A stretch of 64,000 nucleotides of DNA from Corylus avellana (taxonomy: Eukaryota > Streptophyta > Magnoliopsida > Fagales > Betulaceae). Each line of letters begins with the position of its first letter. The stretch's first letter is position 1. Shown in pieces: positions 1 to 12,064 of this stretch. Position numbers and translations under genes: made by a program. The notes beneath the pieces are model-generated. The model made no database searches and was not told the origin of the DNA. It saw only the letters and a program-made list of their open reading frames with translations. The stretch is from assembly GCF_901000735.1 (NCBI RefSeq), contig NC_081546.1, forward strand, positions 5,337,001 through 5,401,000, written 5' to 3'.

Positions 1-36
1 TGTTATATGTATAATTATAAAAATATATTATATAAA

Positions 37-223
37 AAGGCGGTTAGCGGTTAGCGGTTACGGTTAGTAGACCCAATAACCGCTAACCGCTAACCGCTAG
101 GCGGTTATGGCGGTTAGGCGGTTAACGGTTAATGCGGTTAAACGGTTAGGCGGTTAGGCGGTTGGCGGTTATAGCGGTTAGCGGTTAGCGGGCGGTTAAA
201 AACCGCCCGCCTTTGCACCCCTA
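37..223. mobile_element. hAT-like element end with GCGGTTA subterminal repeats
   Basis: About 185 bp consist of many copies of GCGGTTA and its complement TAACCGC, ending on the right with a GC-rich inverted stretch and the terminus TTTGCACCCCTA. Read from the other strand this terminus is TAGGGGTGCAAA, the typical end of plant hAT elements with such subterminal repeats. Only this end lies in the window. The flanking DNA to the right is MULE sequence, so the hAT element probably inserted into an older MULE. Confidence 0.6.
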
Positions 224-240
224 ATTTACACAATAGGAAG

Positions 241-1227
241 TGCCAATGTCATTTTTCGGGTTCATTTGGAGGTAGGTTTGATAGGCGGTAGAAGTGCACA
301 TATGTTGGTGGAAAAATATGATTGTTTGATGAGCCATATGATCTAGACTGTCCATCATTTATTGAAATCGAAGCCATAGTTAAGAAATTTGGATACCAAC
401 CAGGTGACTTGATTTACTATTGTTAGCCTGATAAATATTTGGAAGATAGGTTGGTACTTATAACATCTCATGATGATGTCATCAGAATGACTGAATGCTT
501 TCTAGGACATAAAGTTGTGGTGTTGTACACTCTATCATTTGCACATGTTGATGATCGAGTAGGTGCAAATGTTGGTGAGGTTGATGAGGATGAACATAGT
601 GATGATAAGGAAAGAACGATGAATGTTATAAATGACCCATTTTGGAAGTCATTTATGAGCAATGAAGACGATGCATGGAATGATGGTGGTGAACCAGTGG
701 CCGGTACATCCACTCGTGGAGATGACACTTCCACATATGGCGATAGGGAGGGTGGTGATGATGGGGAGGGGGATGGTGATGAGCATAATGAATTTGATGC
801 ACAAGACACTACTTGTGTTAGTGGCTCAACACATACGGCTAGTTTTGGTGGCCAAATGTTAGAGGGTGAGGAAGAGGATGAGGTATCCTTCAAGTTGGGC
901 AAAAGTGATATCCTGGTAAGTCCCCCTAATAGTAATGATGAGAATGAGCTGGGGAGTAGGCCTAGGTATGTTTGTAATAGTTTAGAGTTTCATGATGCAG
1001 ACATGAATGACCCCAAATTGGTTGTTGGTATGACATTTACTTCGGTGAAGCAATTCAGACAAGCTGTGAGAACATTCAATCTGTTTGGAGGAAAAAATGT
1101 TAAATTCACTAAGAATGATAGGAATAGGGTGATTGGAGTTTGTAAGAGTCATAGTGATGGTTGTCCTCGTAGAGTTTATGATACATTGGTACCTAAGGGC
1201 CTAAGGCCATTAGGGAATGAAGATTAG
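241..1227 (+). pseudogene. MuDR-type (MULE) transposase, N-terminal remnant
   Basis: The region encodes the N-terminal part of a plant Mutator-like transposase. Before the long open frame there is a degraded PB1-like domain: around 300-440 it reads YVGG..., then, after a frame change, DCPSFIEIEAIVKKFGYQPGD, interrupted by a TAG codon at 424-426. The open frame (439-1227) continues with an acidic, Asp/Glu/Gly-rich linker and ends with the MuDR DNA-binding domain (motif GMTFTSVKQFRQAV, then C-x7-CPRRV). The protein stops soon after this domain. No catalytic DDE domain or zinc knuckle follows, so the gene is truncated and dead. Confidence 0.75.
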
Positions 1228-1767
1228 TGTTAGCCTATGGCTATGATACCATATATGAAAATTTTCATAATGAAATGGAAAATTAAAAAGAAAAGTGGAA
1301 GAAAGAGAGAAAATTAAGGCAAAGGATTTTCAAGTTATTCAGTATTCGACACCTACATACATTCACCACAAGAGAAAAACCCGTTAAGGCTACATTTTAC
1401 TATTGTTTTTATATTATTTACGTTACAAATGATTTCTATTTATAGTAGAATTGAGATAAATGAAGATAAGATAAGTATGATGATCAAATCAGAATGATTT
1501 AGTTACAATCAAATCTGATTATAATGGATCTTAGAAGGTAAATGTCCTATAAGGAATATAAACCTAATATGGAATAATATATATATATATAACGAAATCA
1601 TGGACAAAGTATGTTTTATATATTAGCGATTGAAATATAACAAGAGGACATGCACACAAGATTACAAGGCTTAATTATAAAAAAGTCCTACTAGGACTTA
1701 TTCATACAAAAAAATTGATAGGCAATGAAACAAGAAGAAGAATGCTGCAGATTGGATAGTTGGAGAC
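1228..1767. other. gene-free stretch
   Basis: AT-rich spacer between the MULE remnant and the 3' end of the O-methyltransferase gene. It holds a short AT run near 1577-1591 and the probable 3' UTR of the minus-strand gene next to 1767. I see no coding or structured feature. Confidence 0.6.
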
Positions 1768-4700
1768 TTATTTGTAAAGTTCTATAACTCCCAAAGCATT
1801 GTAGGCAAGACAGGCAACCTTAAAACCAGAAAATCCAGAACTCTTGCTCAAGAACTCAAACTCCTTCTCAGTTCTTTCCTTCCCTCCAAGGTTAAAAACC
1901 ATGCCATTATCATACACAGAAATATGCTTAGCAGCAATACTTGACTCAGGCACCTCTGGCATTATATAGTCAACGATAATCACCTTCCCATTTTCATGCA
2001 GGGCTTTATGGCAGTTCTTCAAAAGTTTTATGCATTGTTCATCACTCCAGTCATGACATGTGCACTGCAATATAATAAATGAAAATGCAAACAAGTTGTC
2101 ATCTCTTTTTTCTTTTTTTAGGCTATAGATGCCAATCGATCTACTTTCAAGTATCACATAAATTGATAATTAACTCACCTTCAAAACAATGGCATCACCA
2201 TTTGGGACACTTTCAAACATATCCCCTTCTACATGCTCAATACCTGCATCAAATTTGACCTTGCTCTTCAGCCTCAATCTCATTGACTTACAAGTAAAGT
2301 ATTAAATCCACCCTAATAAGAAAAACAAAAAGAAAAAAAAAATGGAAAAAGACTACTCATGGGCTTTGAAAGTGTTTCCTTCTCAAATTTAATCTAAGAC
2401 ATCTATTTTGCTATTCCACTTTGATAAATATTGCTATGTTTTCATCTCTAATCTATCTTGATCCATCCATATTTTTTTAAATCCACTAATGGATTTGTAG
2501 GACCCGCATGTGATCCTATATATCCAATGGCAAATTTGAAAAAAGAGACAGAGGAATAGCAGCTCTCTTCCAGTTTTACAGTTCAAATTTTCATATAAAA
2601 TAGTTGCGCGAATAATGCCTGTCATTAATGTTCTTTGTATCAACTAGATAAGCCTACAATTATATATATATATTCTAGGTGTTGATAGGGACATTCCAAT
2701 TCAACTATTATTCTATCTAATCATAACCTTATCCCTTTCAAGTGTTGTAAGGGTTCATATTTAACTTTATTCTCTCTTTCTCATTAAATGTTTAAAATTA
2801 AATTTAAACCGTTGAAAAAACTACGGCATATATTTGGTAGTATTTTGGTACCTGAATAAGATGGCGCTTGTTTTATGACCTGAGGCAAATCAAAGTTGAT
2901 GCCTTTAATGGAAGGGTACTTGGAAATGATCATGTTGAGGGTTGCTCCAAAGCCACCAGCAACATCAACTAGCACTGAAACTCCCTCAAATCCTTTGTAT
3001 GTCTCAAGAACCTTTTTCAAGGCTATTCCGGAGTGAGAAACCATAGCATCGCTAAAAAGTTTGTTCACTTTTGGATCAGTTTCCATGAACTCGAAGAGGG
3101 TTTTCCCATTGACCTTTTCAAATAGATTAATGCCTTCTTCAAGAACAGCATCCTTGAGATGAAACCTATAACAACATGAATCCCAGAACAGTAATTCAGT
3201 ATATATAGTAATATAACTGGAAAACAAGAGTGACTTGAAATATACTTATATATCTCACAAGAATTTTATTTTCTTAATTGTGAGCTAAAAATGTTATGCA
3301 TGTATACTAAATAGTATATTTCAAGGAAAATTATATTTACCCTCTTTAACTACCACATTATTGTATTTGAATGTCTCCATTTGGGGTACATTCGGTGACT
3401 CAAAATGATAAAATTTTCGAAAAATTGTAAAAAATAATAATAAAAAAAAAAACCTTTTTTTTTTTTTTGGTCTAAATACGTTGTCTTTCTTTTTTATTTT
3501 TTTAAGGTGGTTTGTCCAATATTTCAGCAATCGAGGACACAACAAGATTTTACTTTCTCTTAAGCTACAGTAAAATCTTACTAACATGATAGTTAATTTG
3601 AAGTAATTAACTCTAAATTAAGTGAATGGTCTTATCACTTATGGGCCATGGAGGCATGGTATCCAATGTTAAAAATGGGTCAACAAGTGCTCTCCCCCCA
3701 TCTCTCTCTTTCTCTTCCTTACGTCTCTCTTCCCCTTTCATATTGTCTCACCCAATCTTTTTCTCCCTCCTCCTCCAAAGCCTCATCTTTTCTGTCAACT
3801 GACTCAACTCTGCATAATTGCCAACCAACCGACAACCCTTGGCTCTCTTTGCAGCATATCTTGTGTGTTCGAGTGAAGTAGACGATGAAATCCATTATCC
3901 GCCATCCGCATATCATATCGACTAAAACGTTATTTTAGGGAAAGAAGTAAAGCAATAGTAACTTTTATAAATATATGCCTTTTGTACTGCTCAATATTTA
4001 CTATTCAATTATTCAAACGTAAGAAAAGTGTTGCGTGTGAAAAGGAGTGAGGTAAAGTGAAATCTTGTGAGTTGATGTTTAGTGGGTGAGAAAAAAAAGT
4101 AGCATGTGATTTGTGTGTGCGAGAGAAAAAAAAGGATGCTTTTTGAGTTGAGAATGATAATGTTGTGGTGTGTCGTGTATCGGAATCATTCCTAATTTGG
4201 ACCAGAATCGGGTGAAATGTGGGCTGTAATCCATTTTATCTCATTCCTTGCAACTCTTTAAGTCTAAGCCCTTTATTGTAAAGGAATAGCTAGTAGCTAC
4301 CTAGCCTGTTGATCATGATAGTCTTCAATTATTGCCCAAAAAATTTCTAGAGAGTAGTTGGAATATCACCCAAAACAGCCGGTGGAAGTGGTCAAAACAT
4401 CATGTGCTGCCTTTTGGATTGGTCGGCCACCCAAAACAGATAGCATTGATCCATCCAACAAGGCAGCTACTTTAGATCTTGTTTTAACCAAGCAGAAGAT
4501 ATATATTAATGTTCACTTACTTTTTAATACATAACTAATGTTAATCATAACATAAAGTACCAATTAGAAAAGGAAAAGGATGAAAAATTACCGAATCAGT
4601 TTCTAAACTTTGGGTCTATACCAAATTGCTTCTATTATTGTCTTTTAGTTCATTGAATTTGCCCTCATCATTAAATCAATTATTATAGCTAATTCTATAG

Positions 4701-4788
4701 ACACCAAGATGATCACCCCATGTCATGCTAAGCATTAGGTACCAAAGATACATATAAAAAAGAAACATACGTGTAACTTGTTTATATA

Positions 4789-4827
<39 letters not shown>

Positions 4828-6088
4828 AGCTCATTTTTACCTAATAGTCAAATCACTATATATTTTCATATCTATATTTTATTTTTAGAATAAATGAGAC
4901 GATGGTTTCAACATTAACATCCATAAATTGCTTGCAAATAAAGTTTTTCTTATATTCATTTATTCCTACATTATCATTTTAACATAATATATATGAATAT
5001 CAACTCTTATTTAAAACAAAAATTAAGGTCGATCGGTTGGCACTGAAACATCACCCCACAATAAATTTAACTCTACTCTTAAATAATAGAATAATAGGTG
5101 ATCAAGCAAGAAGTAGTGATATTAAATATATGATAAAGTTTTCTCTAAATTGGGTTGAAGAAATTTGAATTAGGATCATCTCCATTTTAAATGGACTCTA
5201 AAATATTGAGTTAGTTATATTATAGGAGTATTTTTGTCACCTTAAAAAGTAAAAAAAAACAAAAATATTCATCAAATATAATTAACATACCGGATATTAT
5301 CTAGTTTATTTGAAATGAATAGGATCTTGTCCGAAGAATTTCCTTCGACCTAATTTATAAAAGTGAAATGCACACAAATTTTTAATAAAATTTATTCAAA
5401 CTTTATTTCTATTATTAAAAAAATATGTTGGTTTTTATAGATTAAATTGAAAAAAAATTCCCCTAACCGGAGAAAGACTTTACCCTTAAATATATAGAAA
5501 ACGCTATATACTGCACGCTCATTCCACCCATTCCACCCATGTCTTATTGGGTTGGCCATGCCCATCAACTGTCAACCCGTCAGTGAAACGGGAGTATAGT
5601 ATGCAACATTTATCGTATTATGTATTATGTATTCATATTCTATGTTTAATTGTTGATACATACCAAACCTCTGCTACGGGCCGGTAAAGAGAAAACAGAG
5701 GCACCGAACCCAGGGAGTATCCATCTTCATTACGAACATAGAACTTGCCGGCCGGCGAGATCCCATAGAGCCGCTGAACGCTGCCATCTTCGCCGGTGCG
5801 GACGGAGCAAGTAAGAAGCGAGTAGGTGGTTAGTAAACGGAGCATACGATCAAGCAGATAAGGGGCATCTGGGTTTTTCGTGGGAAGGTGAGAAGCAATC
5901 TCAGAGGGCGACAAATGGGCACCGGGGCCCGCACGGGCAATGATTTCGAAGAGGTCGAGCTCGATGGCGGCTTTCAGCACCATGTGGAAGGTGAAGGAGG
6001 TGGACAAATGAATGGCGTAGAGACATGCAGCGTCGTCTTCTTCGTTGTTAATGGAGAGCTTTCCGAACTGGTTTTCTGTGGAACCCAT
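1768..6088 (-). CDS. COMT-type O-methyltransferase (4 exons, 366 aa)
   Basis: SAM-dependent O-methyltransferase of the caffeic-acid/flavonoid COMT family, expected to be a soluble dimer methylating phenolic hydroxyls in the cytosol. Exons on the minus strand are 6088-5664, 3165-2852, 2243-2179 and 2064-1768. All introns are GT-AG and the joined frame is open for 366 codons, the usual COMT length of about 365. An N-terminal dimerisation domain (about residues 25-125) precedes the Rossmann domain with the SAM motif [10 protein letters not shown] (about 208-217), NFDLP (about 232-236) and EGDMF (about 252-256). The catalytic histidine is present in CHDWSDE (H272), and [11 protein letters not shown] carries the second acidic helper (about E331). 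The other helper, usually Glu in the AECILP-like motif, is Asp here (VDYIMP, about D300). The start ATG has A at -3 and G at +4. Substrate cannot be told from sequence; a broken relative lies at 21227. Confidence 0.93.
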
Positions 6089-6165
6089 TTTTGTCGTTCG
6101 ATGGATGTTTATTTTTTAGCTGCTTTTGATTTTCCCAGTACGCTTATATTGTGCCATTGTGTGCT

Positions 6166-6176
6166 CTATTTAATGG
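6166..6176 (-). promoter_or_regulatory. possible TATA box of the O-methyltransferase gene
   Basis: On the minus strand the sequence reads CCATTAAATAG about 80 bp upstream of the ATG at 6088. A second TATAAG-like site lies nearer, at about 6143-6148. Either could serve. This rests only on position and base content. Confidence 0.3.
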
Positions 6177-6310
6177 CTCAAAAATACATAAAAAAATATC
6201 CCCGTCGGGTGGGTCGTCACTTCGTACGTGTGTACACTGTATTAATTATTATTGCGTGTAACCATCTTATTGGACTTTTAAGTTGCCAGCTAATTAATTA
6301 GGTATTATAT

Positions 6311-6422
6311 ATATATTTTTATTTTTTTTTTGGCATGTCCGCACAATATGGGGGAGATTCAAACTAGTGACATCCGTTTTATTATACGTGATTCCAACCG
6401 ATTGAGTTACATCTTGAGGACA
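6311..6422 (-). mobile_element. tRNA-derived SINE, minus strand, with 14-bp target-site duplication
   Basis: On the minus strand there is a tRNA-like head with an A-box region (TAACTCAATCGGTTGG) and a B-box region (AGTTTGAATC), followed by a short body ending GGACATGCC and a poly-A tail. It is flanked by perfect direct repeats ATTAGGTATTATAT at 297-310 and 422-435 of the 6,000 block (6297-6310 and 6422-6435), the mark of LINE-mediated insertion. Related copies lie at about 20907 and 46682. Confidence 0.8.
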
Positions 6423-6424
6423 TT

Positions 6425-6904
6425 AGGTATTATATTAGATATTATATTATAACTTTATTTTTGTTTCTTATGGTTTAATTTTTATCACAAAAGGTACATG
6501 TAGTTTACATAAAAACGGAGATGGTACCTTGGTCCAAAATTTGACGGAACACCACGTCAGTACCAATAACAAATTGACACATGTCCATATAATTAATTAA
6601 AAAATAATAATAATTTTTTACAAATTAAAAACATTAAAAAAATTATATTTAATTAAATTTATTAAAAAAAAAAAAAAGGGCCACCCCTAAACTTTTTTAA
6701 AAAAAATTAATTAAATATATATATTTTTTAATTAATTATATGGACACATGTCAATTTGTTATTGGTGCTGACATGGTGTTATTTAGACGGAGGTACCATA
6801 TCTCTTTTTATATAAACCACAGGTACCTCATGTAATAAAAATTAAATCTTAGAGAATAAAAAATAAAGTGGTTAAATCACATGGAGGAATAAGGTATTTA
6901 ACCC
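6425..6904. mobile_element. fold-back (MITE-like) element, GGGTTAAATAC family
   Basis: Long inverted-repeat arms surround an AT-rich centre. The left arm has TTTTTATCACAAAAGGTAC and the stretch ACACATGTCCATATAATTAA; the right arm carries their complements. The right end is GTATTTAACCC, the terminus seen in the better-preserved relative at 36596-37106. The left end is degraded and was hit by the SINE at 6311. No coding capacity. Confidence 0.65.
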
Positions 6905-7573
6905 TAAATTTTATTAATTTTTCAAAATTACTTCTTAGAAAACAATAAAAAATCTTGGGCACGTTTATTTTTAATTGGTTGCGTTTTTCATAATCATCAT
7001 CTTAATTTGGACCACAAGTTAGAGCTCAAGTTGTTTTATAATTAATTGATTAATTAAAATTAATCTCAAAATCCTCATTATATGTATTTATTTTTTTTAT
7101 TTTTTTAATATCATAGCTTTTCAGAAGAGTAAGGAGACAGCAATATACACAACGGATTCTCACCGAAAAAAAGAAGAAGGATAAATTAAATAGAACACTT
7201 TGAGAAAGTCAGAAGACAGCAATGCTGATGTTCAGACGATAGCTACCCCGGCCCCTCGTGAAAAGTATGGATATGGTGCATGGTGAAGAAATAAATGCCT
7301 TGTACTAAATTCTTTAAAGGAATCATTTGAGCTCTATATATAATTATTTGGAAGGATGATAGGCTACAAAAGCATTCATATCCAAACAAAAATAAACAAT
7401 TAGTAAGATTAAATTTCAAGATATATATATAAAACGTGAGTTACGTGACAAAATAGTCAAGCTAATTCAACTACAATTGGGTAAGAACTCATTAAACATT
7501 GGCCATCAAAGTCATAAGGATTATCTCCCAATTTATTTATCCTCCAACCCCAGCTTAAGCAGCCTAAGAGTAA

Positions 7574-7728
7574 CTAATTCTAAATGTCACCTCATATCCC
7601 CATGTGGCCTCCTACAACTAATATGACTATTAAACTTATCATTAAATTTAAATTTAATAGTAATTTTAAAAATTACACCAACTTTGAAGTGATAAAAGGG
7701 GATATGAGATAACATGTAACAATACTAG
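7574..7728. mobile_element. small MITE (copy 1)
   Basis: About 155 bp with inverted ends: CACCTCATATCCCC near the left is mirrored by GGGGATATGAGATAACATG near the right, around an AT-rich palindromic centre (AAATTTAAATTT). No coding capacity. Its counterpart in the duplicated copy is at about 13774-13930. Confidence 0.55.
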
Positions 7729-7909
7729 TTAAATAAACCTTGACCCAAAACGTCAACACCTAGTTCTGAAAAGTTATGATATTCAACATAAGTAAGACAT
7801 TAGCATTAATGCAAAGAAAAAAGGGTTTTAGTGATATGACGGTAAAGATAAGCCCATCGCTAAAAGAATTATTATCGATGACAAAGTGTTGTAACAAACA
7901 ATGACCGGT

Positions 7910-8110
7910 TTTGTAGGCGGTTAGAAAAATACTGCTAACCGCTTTAAGTCGGAGTAGTTAGTAGTTTTAAAGGTAGGCAAAAGCTGTTAATAACTGCATA
8001 ATCGATTTTGTAGGTGATTGAAAAAATACTGCTAATCGCCTAGAGTGAGGCATTAGCAGTTTTAGGGGTAAGCAAATTCGATTAATAACCGCTAATTGCA
8101 TATCCTTATT
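7910..8110. repeat. degenerate hAT-like AACCGC/GCGGTT repeat patch (copy 1)
   Basis: Several diverged GCGGTTAG and CTGCTAACCGC motifs occur between 7917 and 8100, with an outlying GGCGGTTATTTTAAAACCGC near 8562-8586. They resemble the subterminal repeats at the window's left end and mark a decayed non-autonomous hAT-type element. The same patch recurs at about 14110-14330. Confidence 0.45.
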
Positions 8111-9932
8111 CATATAATAATATGCAAACCGACGTCATTAATTTTGTTGCGCTTGATATAGGATTTTCATTTGAATTTAAATGAAATTGATCTTTATTCA
8201 TTAAATAATAATAATAATATTTTTAAGCTTTCTTACATTTTGAAGCCTTATAATTATTTTTAAAATGCATGAAATCGTCTAAAATAGGCCCTAAAAATGG
8301 CTCAAGAAGGCCCAAAAAGCGGTTATGTGGCGTAGTCAGGGACAGACCCAGGTTTCAATTTGGGGAGGGATTAAGGGCCAAATTTTTTTTGGGGAGGGTC
8401 CAATTGAGGCAAAAAAAACATTAATTTTTTTTTTTTACCTTAATTTTTTTTTTTTTTTTGCATAATTTTTTTTCTTGTGATTTTGGGGGGGGGGATCAGG
8501 GCCACTCCCAGTCCCCCTTGGGTCCGTCATTGGGTGTAGTTATTTAGTTTCAATAATTACTAATCGGCGGTTATTTTAAAACCGCTAACCACTTAACACA
8601 TAAAGGTTGCAGCAATTATAAAACAATCAATGGATAGATGTCATCGATCAATTTAGCCAATTTCAAACGTTCAACCCTAGCTGAAAATTGAACGATGGAC
8701 CATTGATGACAAACATTTTATGACAGTTAATTCAGAAACATCTAATTTCGACACATCAACCCATTTTCGGTGTGCATGAGGAGCCTATTTAAGCATCCTC
8801 ACATCCCTTCTTAACTATTTTGTCACCCACCACGTTAGAAAAATCATAGAGTAAGAGGGAGGAAGTGATTTCTTGAAGCCTTATCTTCAAGGAGAGATAA
8901 CTCCTTACGTTAAACTCATGAGAATTGACTAAGCATTTTTAATTATTCATTTTCTAGCTTTTTTTTATTTAAAAAAGAAACAAACCTAGCAGACAAGAAT
9001 GCTACGAGACAAACACTTGTGAATATGATTCCGAGGCTTTTTTATTTTGCTAATTTTTATTACAAAGCTAATCAAAATTATCTTTTGACTACTTTGACTA
9101 GCACAAAATAAATGCTCTTGGCGTGCGAGTCATTGGTTTCAATACAATAAAAATAGGTAGCAGCTGGATTGGAGTTTGCCATTGACACGTGTTTGGACTA
9201 CAGTGCAATCTGCTAAGGAATTCATTATTTGGGCAGCCAAATTTTGACTGAAAAGCCATCTACGTCTAATCAATTTACCACCATATATGAATACCAAGAA
9301 TGAGACAGAGAGTTGGTAGCAAAGTTACGAGCATCAAAGATTTTCGAATCTTAATTTAGTCAAATATGTCAAACTTAGAACACAAGTTGTTTTGTAACTC
9401 TACTTTCGAAAAGGAATGAAAGGAAAAAGAAAAGAAAAAAGTTGTTTTTTTTTTTTCTTTTGTTTGTAAGTCAACTTCAAATCTTTAGATCACTTGTGCG
9501 GTGTAGTGGTTTAGTACGTAGTTTCATGTAAATGTATCAATGAAAAATCATTTACACAAATTTGATTAATATGAGCCGTTTTGAATTTTATTAATATTCT
9601 GGTAATGTTTAATTAATTTATGATTTAATTAATTTTGAGAGTCACGCCCAACTAGATTAGCAATGGCCATAGTTAGTTGCCCCCCTCCTATCCTTATTAA
9701 AAAAAAAAAAAAAAATGTTTTTCTCCATAAATGCCTTCTATCCATGCATGGCAGCATGTGTGTTTGCACTAATAAATTATTTCAAGCAATAATTTTAGAT
9801 CTATAATTATTTGGAAGGATCATGGGCTACGTCTGCATACAATATTAAACAATTAGTAATAACGTCGTGGATCTAATCCTTATTATATTCCCCATTGGCC
9901 AACTTTCATAATAATTGAAGTTGGTAATCAAT

Positions 9933-9936
<4 letters not shown>

Positions 9937-9972
<36 letters not shown>

Positions 9973-10052
9973 TCATGATTCTAACACACCAGGTCATTTT
10001 AATTTTTTTTTTAATTTTTTAATATTAAAAAAAATTACCACCATTACTTCAC

Positions 10053-10087
<35 letters not shown>
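9937..10087. repeat. paired AT microsatellites (copy 1)
   Basis: Two pure AT runs (about 9937-9969 and 10057-10087) bracket about 85 bp of T- and A-rich sequence. The two duplicated copies differ here in length and in several bases (counterpart about 16089-16247), as expected for a hypervariable or error-prone tract. Confidence 0.75.
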
Positions 10088-10092
<5 letters not shown>

Positions 10093-11739
10093 TTACTTAA
10101 TTCGAACAAATCCAGAAGAGTCAGAAGACAGTAACAATAGTGTTTGACTGGCCTGGCCCCTTCCCGGAAAGGTATATTGCAAGCTAAAAACTAAAAACAT
10201 ACTTTATTGATTAGAAACCTCTATATCTAATTGTTTTTTTGTCTACATAAAAGCCTTTATACTTCTAAATGCGGTCTTTCAAGAAATAATTTGAGCTCTA
10301 TAATTGTTAGAAAAAGTTATGCTATTGAACACGCGAAATTAGAAGGGGTCGGCTCAATAGTATAGGCAGTTTAGGCCGCCTGTTTTGTAAAGACCTCATG
10401 TTTTGTAAATACCTCAAAGAGAATGTGAAAGGGCTTGGAAATAAAGCAAAAACAAAAGAGGAGATTTTACTTAACATGCTATGAGGTCCTTAAAAAAAAA
10501 AAAAAAACAAAACAAAACAAGGAAGGTGACAAAGAATGTTTAAAAGACTTCATACAAAAGAACATCTACCTCTTTCTTTGGTATTTTTTGTTTTTTCATC
10601 ATCCCTACTCAAATCTTAATTATAAAAAAAGTGAACTTTTGGCGATGATAATGATTAGTTCATCTCATCGATCGCTGATAAGACTTTTGCAAGGACTTTT
10701 GTGTATGTTATTTTTCACTGCATTTTATTTTGATATTTGTTGTTATAAGTAACACTTTAGTTAATTACCAATTATTTATATCGGAAGAGTTACGGTAACA
10801 CTCAAAGTTAATTACCATCATTAATTATTTTGGGGAAGTTAGTTACGGAGTGGGTAAATAGAGTTAATTACCTGCTAAGAATCATTCAGGAAGAACCTAA
10901 ACAGTAAAAATCACATATGTTTCCTCATGACCGATCGAGCCGTATCTTAACACCAACCCCATCGAAAACTCTAACATCCAAGCCAATAACCCACAACAGT
11001 TTCCATTGTAGAATTCGAACTTGAAATCTAGCCATCACTTGGACAACTCAAGTGCCACTAAACCACACTCTGATTGGTAGATGAGATTGAACTTTATTAA
11101 TAATTCTAGATAATTTCAAATTAATAAATCATTTCGGAGTGTGAACGTGTGTACGTAGGACTCCTCGACCAAACAGGGACTTTGTGCTCAAGGTTATTGC
11201 CATGCAAATCATTGGTCCAAAATAGTAGGTAGCTGTGCTTATCGGACACCATTGACTCCTGTTTAAATTAAAATGCCGAACATGTTGTTGCTGAGATTCA
11301 GATGGACAACAATTCATTATTCAGACGACCAACGACTTTGAGAAATGCAACCATTCATTATAAGGTGTAGTTGTTTTTGTTTCTTAGTATATGTTTTTTA
11401 TTTATTATTATTTGTAGTTAATTAGAGTGTTACTTTCTGAACAATACCCCACATGTTGGACTATGCTATGTATTCTATTTGGGCCGTCGAATTTTGAACG
11501 AAAATACAAAAAATAAAGCAACCCACTTGGGACCTCCGGCCAAATTTTACAGCGAAGGTGTACCATGAACAGGAATCATACAACAGTTCGACCACGACAA
11601 AGCTACGAATTAATTAACTTGAAATATTTTAAAGTTTTATACTGTATGTTCACACTATATAACGTATTCAACGATATTAATACTTTTATATATATTTTTT
11701 TAAAATAGTTAAAATAAAAATTTATTTGTAATAAGTCAC

Positions 11740-12064
11740 TGTTGAAAAATAGTCTCACATTACTTATGAATAAGATCTTGGGCATTTTTATAACAAATGG
11801 ATAACCCTCTCTTATCAAACCGGTTTTATGAGATGAGTTAGGCCATGAATTTTTCATGTATTAAAGCCTACTCCAGGACAAATAGGAGCCCACATTACTT
11901 ACCCCGTGACAAGGACCAAGAAAAATACTGACCTACACGTAAGGGAGGGTGTTGAGAAATAGTCTCATATTGCCTGTAGATAAAATCTTGAGTATGTTTA
12001 TAAAGAATGAATAACTCTCTCTTATCGAACTGATTTTATGAGATAAATTAGGCTCATAAATTTA
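11740..12064 (+). mobile_element. TRIM-like miniature LTR element (copy 1)
   Basis: Two diverged direct repeats of about 115-120 bp start with TGTTGA(A/G)AAATAGTCTCA at 11740 and 11950 and run through (A/G)AACCGG-like and GTTTTATGAGAT motifs. The second is immediately preceded by a purine-rich AAGGGAGGG tract, as a polypurine tract would be. There is about 90 bp between them and no coding sequence. I see no clear primer-binding site or target-site duplication, so a plain tandem repeat is possible. Confidence 0.45.

Noticed and set aside
37..223. Telomere-like GGTTAG repeats
   Set aside because: The unit is GCGGTTA with both orientations mixed, not the plant TTTAGGG array, and it ends in a hAT terminus.
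10435..10752. 105-codon open frame, present again at 16595-16912
   Set aside because: It is identical only because the segment is duplicated. It has a poly-Lys run from poly-A, no known domain, and lies in AT-rich repeat DNA.
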